Origin: a virus | IMG/VR virus record: IMGVR_UViG_3300028920_000086 | Location: 1-52,753 of that record | Length of the DNA stretch: 52,753 nt | Strand: one strand, 5' to 3' | Shown: positions 40,678 through 48,649 of the stretch, piece by piece | Numbering within the stretch: the first letter of the stretch is position 1 | Layout of the letters: each line of letters starts with the position of its first letter | Made by a program: the position numbers and the translations under genes | The notes under the pieces: model-generated | Told to the model about the DNA's origin: nothing | What the model saw: the letters and a program-made list of their open reading frames with translations, nothing else | Databases searched by the model: none

Positions 40678-40878
40678 TTATTTTTTTTCTTTATTTTTAC
40701 AATTATCACAAACTAAAACAGTTATTTTTGCTGGATTTATTGATTTCTGTGATGTTTTAACTGGTCTTAATTCAAGATTTAAATGTTTCATGCAAAAATA
40801 TTCACCACATTTACTACAATATTTATTAGTGGTCATATCACAATCATCTATACTACATTTTTTTAAATCAATATTCAT
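40678..40878 (-). CDS. Small AN1/B-box-like zinc-finger protein, 66 aa
   Basis: Cysteines and histidines are arranged 'CSIDDC..TTNKYCSKCGEYFCMKHL...LVCDNC', which can bind two zinc ions in a cross-brace, like AN1 or B-box fingers. A GGAGGA ribosome site precedes the ATG. It lies 6 nt upstream of the HNH gene. Function unknown. Confidence 0.6.
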   Translation of the reverse strand: MNIDLKKCSIDDCDMTTNKYCSKCGEYFCMKHLNLELRPVKTSQKSINPAKITVLVCDNCKNKEKK

Positions 40879-40911
40879 AATTCATCCTCCTTTTTGTTTT
40901 AAAATATATAT

Positions 40912-41094
40912 TTAAAGCATTTCATAATTTTTATAATTAGATTCAAATATAATGCTAAGTAAGGCTTCATCACCATCACTAGAATAAAAAATATCGCTCG
41001 CAACAAATTTATTATTAATTAATTTATCTAAAGTATAACGATAAGTATTATAATCTTCATCACATTTTTCATAAATAAAATTATATCCATACAA
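40912..41094 (-). CDS. Unrecognised protein, 60 aa
   Basis: No family recognised. It is Tyr- and Asp-rich. No clear ribosome site precedes the ATG, so translation may be coupled to the small ORF that overlaps its start. Confidence 0.4.
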   Translation of the reverse strand: MYGYNFIYEKCDEDYNTYRYTLDKLINNKFVASDIFYSSDGDEALLSIIFESNYKNYEML

Positions 41095-41179
41095 TAAAAA
41101 AAGGTAACTGATAATAATTATTATAGCTAGATAATTTAGTTATTCTAATACAATTTTTCCTTAATATTTTTACTATCAT
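41081..41179 (-). CDS. Possible small basic protein, 32 aa
   Basis: A 32-codon ORF starts at the ATG at 41177-41179, 4 nt after a run of seven G that can act as a ribosome site. It ends inside the next gene (14-nt overlap). The product is basic at its N-terminus and hydrophobic at its C-terminus. Coding is uncertain. Confidence 0.35.
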   Translation of the reverse strand: MIVKILRKNCIRITKLSSYNNYYQLPFFIVWI

Positions 41180-41254
41180 ATTTCCCCCCCATTTTTCAAT
41201 CCCTTTTTTCATTAATTCTATCAATATAAATTTCTATAATGTTATATTTCATAT

Positions 41255-41572
41255 TTATTCCTGACTTCCATTAATTATTTTTTTATATAAATATTTCATA
41301 GACTCTTCAAAACTACAATTATATACCAATCTAATAGCTTTTATTTTTTTTAAATAATTGTCTGTTTTTTGAACTATTCTCTTCATATCTTCGAATGTAT
41401 TATCATTTTCACATTCTGCACAAATAATTTTATTATCAATACATTCTTTACAAAAATATCGATTACAACTTATACATTGTATTCTACATTTTTCACAAAA
41501 TGTAGCTTCACACTCTTCGCATTTTTCAATATCTTTTTTAGGAAAATCAAATCCACATATATAACATATCAT
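41255..41572 (-). CDS. Cys-rich RING/B-box-like zinc-finger protein, 105 aa
   Basis: Twelve cysteines lie in six CxxC pairs within residues 3-54 (C3/6, C18/21, C26/29, C33/36, C41/44, C51/54), enough for three zinc ions in a RING- or IBR-like array. Residues 58-105 are helical. It could mediate protein or nucleic-acid contacts. The start overlaps the upstream gene by 4 nt. Confidence 0.65.
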   Translation of the reverse strand: MICYICGFDFPKKDIEKCEECEATFCEKCRIQCISCNRYFCKECIDNKIICAECENDNTFEDMKRIVQKTDNYLKKIKAIRLVYNCSFEESMKYLYKKIINGSQE

Positions 41573-41817
41573 TTTATTACCTCATATTTTTTAATATAAT
41601 CTGGAAGATTGTTTAATAATAACTCAAATTTTTCAAAATCATTAATTTTAAATATTATTATAAAATAATCTTTACTTTTATCATCTGTTATCATAGTTAA
41701 ATATCTATTTATGTTATCTATATTTATATAACAATAATTATAAAATTTGTTGATTAACTTTTGTTGTGACCCTGTAGATTTCACATCATCAATATTTATA
41801 TAAAATTTTATATTCAT
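41569..41817 (-). CDS. Unrecognised protein, 82 aa
   Basis: No family recognised. It is a compact alpha/beta protein with repeated hydrophobic strands ('YFIIIFKI'). The leader has a TTGTAT-class promoter. Its stop overlaps the Cys-rich gene start, so the two are cotranslated. Confidence 0.55.
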   Translation of the reverse strand: MNIKFYINIDDVKSTGSQQKLINKFYNYCYINIDNINRYLTMITDDKSKDYFIIIFKINDFEKFELLLNNLPDYIKKYEVIK

Positions 41818-41847
41818 AATTTCCTCTCTTTTTCCTATATAGATATT

Positions 41848-41876
41848 ATTATATCATATTTAATATATATATACAA
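41848..41876 (-). promoter_or_regulatory. Promoter of the recurrent TTGTAT-17-TGATATAAT class
   Basis: On the minus strand, TTGTAT (41871-41876), a 17-nt spacer and TATAAT (41848-41853) with TG at the extended -10 position. It is the same as the sites at 5316-5344 and 12371-12399. Confidence 0.65.
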
Positions 41877-41892
41877 TTAATTTTATAATTTT

Positions 41893-42261
41893 TTATTTAT
41901 TTTTTAAATTATTTATTAAAAGTTTCCATCTTCGAATCATTATAGTTTCATCAATAGTATTTAAATAATTTGAAATGAATGAAATTGTTTTATTTTCTTC
42001 ATCAATGGTCGGATATAAAAATTTTTGTTGAAAATTTTTATTAATATTTTTAAAAATATAAATTAGTTCTTTATTATTTTTAAATTCATAAGTAAATTCT
42101 AATATAATATTTGTTATATTTTTATTATTTGATTTATATTCTATTATAGAATATTTATATTTTGTATTTAATTCTGTAATTTCTTTAGAATATGGCTCTA
42201 ATAAATCAAATATATTTATTTGAGCTATATGAATTTCATTATCTGTATTTATATTTTTCAT
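41893..42261 (-). CDS. Unrecognised protein, 122 aa
   Basis: No family recognised. It is rich in Asn, Ile and Lys, with alternating strands and helices and no motif. GGAG lies about 13 nt before the ATG. Confidence 0.5.
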   Translation of the reverse strand: MKNINTDNEIHIAQINIFDLLEPYSKEITELNTKYKYSIIEYKSNNKNITNIILEFTYEFKNNKELIYIFKNINKNFQQKFLYPTIDEENKTISFISNYLNTIDETIMIRRWKLLINNLKNK

Positions 42262-42313
42262 TTTAATTATTATTATCTCCTTTTAAATTAAATAAATTTC
42301 TCCATTTATTAAA

Positions 42314-42499
42314 TTATTTTTTAAATATTTTTTTTATTGTTTTTTGAATTTTTTTAAAAAAACTTATATTGTTTTCATTAAAATTTTTAAAATATGATTT
42401 TTTACAATTTTCATTACAAAACAATTTTTTTAAAGATATTCTTTTCCCACAGTGACCACATAAATTATAATCACTATATCTTTTTTCATTATTTAACAT
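42314..42499 (-). CDS. Small zinc-finger protein, 61 aa
   Basis: 'CGHCGKRISLKKLFCNENCKKSYF' (residues 14-37) is a C-x2-C-x10-C-x3-C zinc finger like those of the FCS/DUF2116 type. The C-terminus is a basic amphipathic helix. It overlaps the SH3-like gene upstream by 11 nt. Confidence 0.6.
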   Translation of the reverse strand: MLNNEKRYSDYNLCGHCGKRISLKKLFCNENCKKSYFKNFNENNISFFKKIQKTIKKIFKK

Positions 42500-42671
42500 A
42501 AAATTCTCCTATATTATTATCTATTTTATCCAAACAATAACCAGCAATACTTAAAATTTCCTCAGTTTCTTCCCCTATATCTATATCATAAATATTATCA
42601 TTTATATCAACCACTCTACCAATTTTATTTAAATATATAATTTTTACTTTTTCGCCTAATGAAAATTCCAC
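42489..42671 (-). CDS. Small SH3/KOW-like protein, 60 aa
   Basis: 'FSLGEKVKIIYLNKIGRVVDINDNIYDIDIG' reads as an SH3-like barrel with a KOW-type turn. No specific family is recognised. It has a GGAGG ribosome site. Confidence 0.55.
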   Translation of the reverse strand: MEFSLGEKVKIIYLNKIGRVVDINDNIYDIDIGEETEEILSIAGYCLDKIDNNIGEFYVK

Positions 42672-42744
42672 TAAATAAACCTCCTATTCTTCCATTTTAA
42701 ACCATAATTTAATCCAATTAATTATATATTATTAATTTCATTAA

Positions 42745-43227
42745 TTATAATATTTTTTTTATAACACCATATTTTAATGCTTCTTTTGCTCCAAAATAAA
42801 ATGTTTCATTATTTTCAAATACCCAATTAACTATATTAGCAAAATTATTATTAGTATGTTCTAAAATAATATTTTTTATATTTTCTTGTAAAACTTCTGC
42901 ATTCTTTACATGGTGTTTTACCGAATGTACTTCTAACATATCTGTCTTTGTTTTTACTGGATGTATTAAAAATCTCGTATGCTTATAGGCAACGCGATTA
43001 TGTGAAGCTAATAATATTGGTATGGCTATTGATAAAACTGAGCCATATCCAATTATTTTATTTATTTTAGTTTTATTAGCTTTAATAAAATCATATAAAG
43101 CCAATCCATCCTCACATAATCCTCCTCTTGAATTTAAATATATTGTTATATTTTCGTTTTCAATTATATTTTTAATATATGTTTCTATATATTCTATATT
43201 ACCACTAATAAATACTTCTCTATCCAT
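42745..43227 (-). CDS. ClpP-like serine protease, catalytic Asp apparently missing, 160 aa
   Basis: The ClpP fold is clear: 'REVFISGNI', 'ITIYLNSRGGLCEDGLALYDFI', 'GYGSVLSIAIPILLAS' with the nucleophile S66, 'RFLIH89P' with the catalytic His, and 'FYFGAKEALKYGVIKKIL' at the end. At the place where ClpP has its third catalytic residue (D before R-F/Y-x-S-x-x-E-A), this protein has Asn/Glu, so it may use another residue or be less active. The ATG at 43225-43227 is chosen because GGAGG lies 5 nt upstream. The neighbours are not head genes, so a prohead-protease role is not supported by position. Confidence 0.82.
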   Translation of the reverse strand: MDREVFISGNIEYIETYIKNIIENENITIYLNSRGGLCEDGLALYDFIKANKTKINKIIGYGSVLSIAIPILLASHNRVAYKHTRFLIHPVKTKTDMLEVHSVKHHVKNAEVLQENIKNIILEHTNNNFANIVNWVFENNETFYFGAKEALKYGVIKKIL

Positions 43228-43261
43228 ATTATCCTCCATTTTATTAATTTTATCATTTAAT

Positions 43262-43483
43262 TTATGAATTAGAAATTTTTATTTCATCTTGAAAAAGTCT
43301 TAAACCATAATAATTAATTAAGTTATCTAACTTATCATATGGTTCAGATGTAGACTGTTGACTTATCCATATACAGATATACCTATTATCTATTTTTTTA
43401 ATAATACCAACAGACTGAGAGTTATCTATAACTAAATTTTCTTCTTTAATATTTTGTTTTAGGCTTATTATTTGATATTTCAT
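43262..43483 (-). CDS. Unrecognised protein, 73 aa
   Basis: No family recognised. It has a beta-rich N-terminus and a short central strand 'RYICIWIS'. The start at 43483 fits an AGGA site 8 nt upstream. An in-frame ATG at 43492 overlaps that site. Confidence 0.5.
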   Translation of the reverse strand: MKYQIISLKQNIKEENLVIDNSQSVGIIKKIDNRYICIWISQQSTSEPYDKLDNLINYYGLRLFQDEIKISNS

Positions 43484-43503
43484 ATTCTTCATCCTTTTTT
43501 AAT

Positions 43504-43785
43504 TTATTTTTCTAATAATTTTATTAGTTCATGACATTTACTACAAACTATTCTTTCAAATACTACTTTCCAATGTTTTTTTCCACACGTACATAATACA
43601 CCTTTTTCTAATTTTAAGTATTTATCCATATCTTTTAAATAGAAGTCAGCTATAGAGTCACTTTTATTATTTAAATGATCATAAAATGCATAAGATTCTG
43701 AGTATATATTAGTTATAATATATTTTTCCCCTTTTTTTAAATTAAATAATATATTATGTAAATTTTCTATGCAATATATATACAT
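43504..43785 (-). CDS. Protein with C-terminal zinc ribbon, 93 aa
   Basis: The N-terminal 60 residues resemble a small SH3-like barrel ('LKKGEKYIITNIYS'). The C-terminus has 'CTCGKKHWKVVFERIVCSKCH', a short zinc ribbon. GGAGGT precedes the ATG. Function unknown. Confidence 0.55.
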   Translation of the reverse strand: MYIYCIENLHNILFNLKKGEKYIITNIYSESYAFYDHLNNKSDSIADFYLKDMDKYLKLEKGVLCTCGKKHWKVVFERIVCSKCHELIKLLEK

Positions 43786-43824
43786 TTTATACCTCCACTA
43801 TAATTATTTATAAATATCAATAAA

Positions 43825-44559
43825 TTAAAAACCACTTCTTTTTTCTTTTTGTAATTTAATTATTTTATTATTTATCCACTCTTTAAGTTCTGGATATAAT
43901 TTTTGTATTATTTTTAAATTTTCTATTCCCAAATCAGTATTGATTTTATGTTCAAAATGTATTGGACACAATAATTTATTAAAAGAATAACAAATTTGTT
44001 CGTTGTTAGTTTTCCAAATTTCATAATTAAATAACAGGTCTTCATGTCCCCAAATTAAAAATTTTTCATTAAATCTAACATCTTTAATTAAAGAAGCATT
44101 TAATGAAAGAAAATTTGTATACATATGTTGCCAATGTGGAGAAAATCTTGATTCGTCAAATCTTTCATCTTTTTGTATTTTCCCGTTATCTAATAAATTG
44201 TATCTTAAAGTACCAACAACATTATTGTTATTTATTGGAAAATAAACTTTTTCTAAAAAATAAAAACTATTAAATTTAATTTCTTGGTCGCAATCAATAA
44301 AATGTATAATACTATTATTATTAATAAATGATTTCATAAATTCTAATCCTAAATTACGTGCTTTACTTCTATTGTCTCCATTTATAAAATACTTATTATC
44401 TATATCTAAATATTTTTTTAATTTGTTGTCATCTCTCAAAACACAAATAAAATTGTTATCAACTTTTTTACTTGCTTTTATTATTGATTTTATTGAAATT
44501 TCAACTTTTTTTAAATTTTCTTCATTTAGTTTTTGTATTCCTATAATTAAATGTTTCAT
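43825..44559 (-). CDS. Glycosyltransferase, GT-A fold (GT2-like), 244 aa
   Basis: 'NRSKARNLGLEFMKS', 'IIHFIDCDQEI' (a D-C-D in place of the DxD motif, about residues 89-91), 'NNVVGTLRYN' and 'SLNASLIKDVRFNEKFLIWGHEDLLFNYEIWK' form the typical family 2 order of nucleotide-sugar site, metal site and acceptor-side 'ED' acid. The length is that of a single catalytic domain. In phages such enzymes may glucosylate modified DNA bases or alter host surface glycans. The acceptor is unknown. Confidence 0.8.
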   Translation of the reverse strand: MKHLIIGIQKLNEENLKKVEISIKSIIKASKKVDNNFICVLRDDNKLKKYLDIDNKYFINGDNRSKARNLGLEFMKSFINNNSIIHFIDCDQEIKFNSFYFLEKVYFPINNNNVVGTLRYNLLDNGKIQKDERFDESRFSPHWQHMYTNFLSLNASLIKDVRFNEKFLIWGHEDLLFNYEIWKTNNEQICYSFNKLLCPIHFEHKINTDLGIENLKIIQKLYPELKEWINNKIIKLQKEKRSGF

Positions 44560-44611
44560 AATATTCCTTTCTATAATTTAATTAAATAAATTAAAGAATT
44601 TATTAATTATT

Positions 44612-45190
44612 TTATTTTTTATTAAACCACATTTCAATCCACTCTATATCATCTTTTAAAATTTCAATTTGTTTATTAGTCAACCCTTCCATATTAGCAA
44701 TATTTAAACCTATTTGCTTCCATTTTTCAATTGTATAACATTCACAGCCTATTTTTATTATCTTGTCTTTCTTATTTGCTAATATTATAAATACACTATT
44801 TAAAATTTTATAGTTTTTAGGCAAAGTTGTTTTATAAATTTTAATTTCCTCTAAAGCAACTCGATTTAAATTAGCTTTACTTAAATTAGCTTTACTTAAA
44901 TTAGCTCCAATTAAACTAGCCTTTTCTAAATTAGCATATCTTAAATCAGCATGACTTAAATTAGCACCAATTAAATCGGCTTCATTTAAATTAGCATATT
45001 TTAAATTAATATAGCTTAAATCAGAGCAACGTAAATCAGCACGGCTTAAATCAGTATGACTTAAATCAGTATGACTTAAATCAGTATGACTTAAATCAGT
45101 ATGACTTAAATCGGCACATTCTCCTTTTGCATGATTTTCTAACCATAATCTATGATTTTCTAAAATTTCATTTAATTCTTCTTGGTTCAT
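44612..45190 (-). CDS. Pentapeptide-repeat protein, 192 aa
   Basis: Residues about 25-112 contain roughly 17 A(D/N)LxX pentapeptide repeats (ADLSH, TDLSH, ANLNE, ADLIG, ANLSK and so on), which form a right-handed quadrilateral beta-helix. The rest is a helical/basic C-terminal region. Some such proteins mimic DNA and inhibit gyrase. That cannot be concluded here because the C-terminal domain is unlike Qnr/MfpA. Four of the repeats are encoded by identical 15-bp units. Confidence 0.88.
   Translation of the reverse strand: MNQEELNEILENHRLWLENHAKGECADLSHTDLSHTDLSHTDLSHTDLSRADLRCSDLSYINLKYANLNEADLIGANLSHADLRYANLEKASLIGANLSKANLSKANLNRVALEEIKIYKTTLPKNYKILNSVFIILANKKDKIIKIGCECYTIEKWKQIGLNIANMEGLTNKQIEILKDDIEWIEMWFNKK
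45046..45105 (-). repeat. Four identical 15-bp tandem repeats in the pentapeptide gene
   Basis: The plus-strand unit ttaaatcagtatgac occurs four times without a mismatch and encodes D-L-S-H-T. Flanking repeats are related but diverged, so the identical block is a recent expansion that could change copy number in frame. Confidence 0.9.
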
Positions 45191-45218
45191 ATAAATCTCC
45201 CTTAATTTATTATTATTC

Positions 45219-46118
45219 TTAGTTATTTATTATATTTATTACTATTTCTGGAATGTCGTATTTTTCAGCAATAATTTTTTTAATTTCATCTAATGTAAAA
45301 TTAATTTTTATTTTTTCTTTAATTATTTTATCATTATTTAAATCAATGACAAAATTCTCTGTAGATATTACATAAAGCCTGTTATCTTTTTTGGTTAATA
45401 AATAATAATAATACTCAGTATAATGTCTTTCATAAGATGATATTGTTTCCAATATTTCATCTTTTTTAGTTATGTATATTTCAAAAGCATCGAATTGATC
45501 TATAAAAATAAATAATTTATAATTTCCTACCTCTTCTATTTTATAGGCTATATTATCCGTCTTCCGATCAGACCAAGTAAACAATTGAGTATTATTAAAA
45601 TAAAAACATAATTCTTTTTGATCATAGTCATATTTTTTATTAATTCTAAAATTTTCATCTTTATATAAAATTTTTCTTTCTCCCGCTACTGTTTCCCAAT
45701 CAATCAGAGCTATTTCAGCCCTTAATAGTTCATCTTTATATAGTAAATCTTTTTTTGTTGGAATCCATTCTTTTAATTGTTTTATAGCCGTTTGTATTCT
45801 TTCAATACTAGTATCATAATTTTCAATTTCTTTTAAATGTTTTTTAGTAATTTTAATATTATGATACCATAAAAATTTAATTGCATTTAAAGACTTTTTT
45901 ATATCTGTTCCATAAATCATTTTAACTAATTCACAATACTCATTTGTACAACATTTTTGTAAGGAATTATAAAATTCTTCCTGTGCTTCGGCGACAAATA
46001 CTATTTCATACCAATCGGTACAAATAGTAAAACCAGCCCTATCAATCCCTAATTCGTCAACAGCAATATCAAGTTTTTCTTCTAAAATGTTATCTGGATG
46101 AATATTTAAAAAAAACAT
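45219..46118 (-). CDS. Unrecognised protein, 299 aa
   Basis: No family recognised. The first 150 residues look alpha/beta with 'WYEIVFVAEAQEEFYNSLQKCC'. The remainder is beta-rich, and the last 30 residues form a short helical domain ('FTLDEIKKIIAEKYDIPEIV'). The ATG at 46116-46118 fits a GGAG site 8 nt upstream better than the ATG two codons earlier. Confidence 0.6.
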   Translation of the reverse strand: MFFLNIHPDNILEEKLDIAVDELGIDRAGFTICTDWYEIVFVAEAQEEFYNSLQKCCTNEYCELVKMIYGTDIKKSLNAIKFLWYHNIKITKKHLKEIENYDTSIERIQTAIKQLKEWIPTKKDLLYKDELLRAEIALIDWETVAGERKILYKDENFRINKKYDYDQKELCFYFNNTQLFTWSDRKTDNIAYKIEEVGNYKLFIFIDQFDAFEIYITKKDEILETISSYERHYTEYYYYLLTKKDNRLYVISTENFVIDLNNDKIIKEKIKINFTLDEIKKIIAEKYDIPEIVINIINN

Positions 46119-46186
46119 TTTCATCTCTCCTTAATTTTATTTTTTCAAATTTTAATTAAATTTTAATATAAAATCTTTATTTTATT

Positions 46187-46393
46187 TTAGTATTTTTCAT
46201 ATACATCAAATACATTTTTTAAATTAATGAATCTACCATTTATTTGTCCTATATTTATAGATGTTGACTTTTCTAAACATACAACTAAATACTTATATTC
46301 ATTATTTAATTCTTTTATATCAACTAAAATAAATTTCTCATTTTTTAAATTTTTGTCTAAATTGTTAAAAATATCTTTTCTTTTTAAAAACAT
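46187..46393 (-). CDS. Unrecognised protein, 68 aa
   Basis: No family recognised. It is a small alpha/beta protein with a basic N-terminus. GGAG precedes the ATG. Confidence 0.5.
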   Translation of the reverse strand: MFLKRKDIFNNLDKNLKNEKFILVDIKELNNEYKYLVVCLEKSTSINIGQINGRFINLKNVFDVYEKY

Positions 46394-46460
46394 AATTAAT
46401 GTTTCTCCTTTATTATTTTATTTATTAATAAATTTAAACATTTATTTAAATCATATATCT

Positions 46461-46985
46461 CTATATCATTATACCTAATTTTTCTGAATAATATCCCTTT
46501 TTGGTCATATCCCCCTTTTTTATATTGCAGGGATAACACATTGTTTGTAAATTATTTAAATCGTCTGTACCTCCTCTTGATTTAGGTATTATATGATCTA
46601 TTGTAAAAAAAATTTCCTTATTTTTCTTGATTCCATATAAATTTAAATGATAGTTTTTTGAAGATAATAATTGTTCTACTGCAAAATATTTTCCCTCTAA
46701 TCCACATTTAACACATTTAATATTCTTTTTAAATACTTGATATTTTTTATGTTTTAAATATACCACTTCTTTATTAAAAATAGTTTTACTATTATATCCT
46801 TTCCAGTTATATTTAATTTTTGATAAAACCTCATCAACTAATACAATTCCTTTACGATTAACGGGATTAGTATTATAATTTAACTTTTTAATATAAATTC
46901 TTAAATTTATTTTTTCAAAAATAACAATACTTATCCCCGTTTGATTTTTATGTAAATTAAAAAAACCTAGATTTATAATTTTCAT
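46461..46985 (-). CDS. HNH endonuclease, 174 aa
   Basis: '[11 protein letters not shown]' is followed by '[33 protein letters not shown]', a complete HNH motif nearly identical in layout to that of the gene at 39.9 kb, but with a shorter N-terminal part. I chose the ATG at 46983-46985. A GTG three codons earlier is possible. Probably a free-standing homing nuclease and paralogue. Confidence 0.87.
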   Translation of the reverse strand: MKIINLGFFNLHKNQTGISIVIFEKINLRIYIKKLNYNTNPVNRKGIVLVDEVLSKIKYNWKGYNSKTIFNKEVVYLKHKKYQVFKKNIKCVKCGLEGKYFAVEQLLSSKNYHLNLYGIKKNKEIFFTIDHIIPKSRGGTDDLNNLQTMCYPCNIKKGDMTKKGYYSEKLGIMI

Positions 46986-46999
46986 TATACTCACTCTTT

Positions 47000-47578
47000 C
47001 TATAATAATGATTCAATTATTTCATTAATAGATTTTTTAACTTTATTATTAAAATCTTTATCAATAATAAAATAATCTGATTTATAAAACTGATATTTAT
47101 CTATATTTCTATGATAAGGAGCCTCCCAATTTATATATCCAAAAATATAGGTTGAATTTTCTTTAAATTTATTATGTATATTTTTTATATCATAAAAATA
47201 TATACCTAAACAAAACATTATACTTATATCTTCTAAGGTAGAAGCAATTGAATCACAATTTTCTATATCAAGAGGATCATTAGTATAATTATAAATATTA
47301 TGTTCTTGATAAAATTCTATACTTTTATCATTAATAAATTTTTGTAATTTATCATTATTTATTTTTCCTGTAGATATTAAATAGTTAACATTACTAAAAT
47401 TACAAATTTCTATTCCTCCATTTGTATATGGTATGAAGCCATCATATGGTTTATATTCTACTTCACTTAAATTACTTTCAAAAAATTCATAATGAGTTTC
47501 TATTTTTTCAAAATAATTAGTAAATAAATCATTTATAAATTCTTTGTGTTTTAAATATAAATCATTATTATATTTCAT
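47000..47578 (-). CDS. Unrecognised protein, 192 aa
   Basis: No family recognised. It is rich in aromatic residues and Asn, with several acidic stretches and no cysteine cluster or membrane segment. GGAGG lies about 11 nt before the ATG. Confidence 0.55.
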   Translation of the reverse strand: MKYNNDLYLKHKEFINDLFTNYFEKIETHYEFFESNLSEVEYKPYDGFIPYTNGGIEICNFSNVNYLISTGKINNDKLQKFINDKSIEFYQEHNIYNYTNDPLDIENCDSIASTLEDISIMFCLGIYFYDIKNIHNKFKENSTYIFGYINWEAPYHRNIDKYQFYKSDYFIIDKDFNNKVKKSINEIIESLL

Positions 47579-47598
47579 ATATAAAAACCTCCATGAAA

Positions 47599-47808
47599 TT
47601 AATTATTTTGATGATACTTAACTAATGCCTCGTTCCAACAATTGAAACATTTTTTATTAAGGCATTTTGTACCACCTATAAAATTTTGTAAACCAAAATG
47701 ATGTGGGCAACACTGATAATTTATCATTATAGAAGACACAACGGCAAAATCATTATTGCTTAAAATTAAGTCCTTTATTATTTTTTGTTCATTAGTTAAT
47801 TTATTCAT
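47599..47808 (-). CDS. Small Cys/His-rich protein, 69 aa
   Basis: 'CCPHHFGL...GTKCLNKKCFNCWNEAL' (about residues 33-62) is a C-C-H-H-C-C-C cluster suitable for one or two zinc ions. The N-terminal 30 residues are helical. The start overlaps the LPD11-like gene by 8 nt. The cluster resembles that of the small protein at 52.4 kb. Confidence 0.55.
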   Translation of the reverse strand: MNKLTNEQKIIKDLILSNNDFAVVSSIMINYQCCPHHFGLQNFIGGTKCLNKKCFNCWNEALVKYHQNN

Positions 47809-48241
47809 TGTTGCCCTCTTTCATTTCTGTTTCATATTCTAATATTTTATCATAAGGCAACCACTGTGGCTTTCCATCTTCTGGAAAATTATTATATAGT
47901 CTCTTCATTTCTGTTATGTGAGCATCAATATTATCATTCCACAATCTATTTAAATTTCTATGTCCATTTCCTAAAAAATAATCACAATCACTTCTTAATC
48001 TGTCCAACATCATATAATTAAATCTATGAGGATTTTCTTGATATTGATCTATGAATTTAATTTCTTTCTTAATTTTTAAAGAAAACCCTAATTCTCCGTC
48101 AATTTGATTGCCACAAGTATATAAAACCGGTGTTCCTTTTCCTGAATTACCATCTTTATATATTTTTTCATTTTCAATACATTTATAAACAGGATGCTCC
48201 CAGTCATCCAACTGTATAAATTTCATTGTTAATTGTTCCAT
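47801..48241 (-). CDS. LPD11-like domain protein, 146 aa
   Basis: 'RFNYMMLDRLRSDCDYFLGNGHRNLNRLW...HITEMKRLYNNFPEDGKPQWLPYDKILEYE' (about 72-137) matches the LPD11 pattern (Y-M-L-L-x-R-L-x-x-D-C-x-Y-F-L-G-x-G ... H-I-x-x-M-x-x-L-Y ... P-x-W-L). LPD11 domains occur in large polyvalent proteins of phages and conjugative elements, with unknown function. Here the domain is stand-alone. Confidence 0.72.
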   Translation of the reverse strand: MEQLTMKFIQLDDWEHPVYKCIENEKIYKDGNSGKGTPVLYTCGNQIDGELGFSLKIKKEIKFIDQYQENPHRFNYMMLDRLRSDCDYFLGNGHRNLNRLWNDNIDAHITEMKRLYNNFPEDGKPQWLPYDKILEYETEMKEGNNE

Positions 48242-48283
48242 AATTTTTTATTCCTTTCTACTTAATATAGATATTTATAATTT

Positions 48284-48469
48284 TTAAATTGTTTTAGTGA
48301 GTTTATAATAACAATTAAAATCTTCTACTCTTGCAGTTTTATTTTTTATTCGTTCTACATTATATGGATAAAATCTGCAATTATGACATAAGATTTTATC
48401 TGTAATGCAATATAAACAATTCCATACACATTCGTATATATTTTTATTACACTTACTCCCATTACACAT
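48284..48469 (-). CDS. Cys-rich small protein, 61 aa
   Basis: Eight cysteines within 61 residues ('CNGSKC', 'CVWNCLYC', 'CHNC') plus one more near the C-terminus suggest zinc or iron-sulfur binding. No family is recognised and no strong ribosome site is seen. Confidence 0.5.
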   Translation of the reverse strand: MCNGSKCNKNIYECVWNCLYCITDKILCHNCRFYPYNVERIKNKTARVEDFNCYYKLTKTI

Positions 48470-48483
48470 TTAAATCACACCAA

Positions 48484-48648
48484 TCATTTTAATAATTTTT
48501 GTTCTAATGTTTCTTTTAATTGATTATCTGTTTGTTGTAAAACGCTCAACTCTTTATGTAGAGCGTCTGTATCAGCACATATTGCTCCTAAAATAATACA
48601 CTGTATACACAAAATTAATATTAATAATCCAATTATAATTTTATTCAT
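48484..48648 (-). CDS. Small membrane-anchored coiled-coil protein, 54 aa
   Basis: A perfect GGAGAG ribosome site precedes the ATG at 48646-48648. Residues 3-22 (IIIGLLILILCIQCIILGAI) are a membrane helix or signal anchor, followed by a short coiled coil (LHKELSVLQQTDNQLKETL). It begins 2 nt before the stop of the next membrane coiled-coil protein's gene, so the two are coexpressed and may be partners. Confidence 0.65.
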   Translation of the reverse strand: MNKIIIGLLILILCIQCIILGAICADTDALHKELSVLQQTDNQLKETLEQKLLK

Positions 48649-48649
48649 G

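Noticed and set aside
42745-43227. Prohead maturation protease
   Set aside because: The ClpP-like fold would allow it, but no portal, capsid or scaffold gene is nearby in the window.
45046-45105. CRISPR array
   Set aside because: The repeats are 15 bp with no spacers and encode in-frame pentapeptides. No repeat-spacer pattern exists anywhere in the window.
44612-45190. Qnr/MfpA-type gyrase inhibitor
   Set aside because: The pentapeptide tract is shorter and followed by an unrelated helical domain, so gyrase inhibition cannot be inferred.
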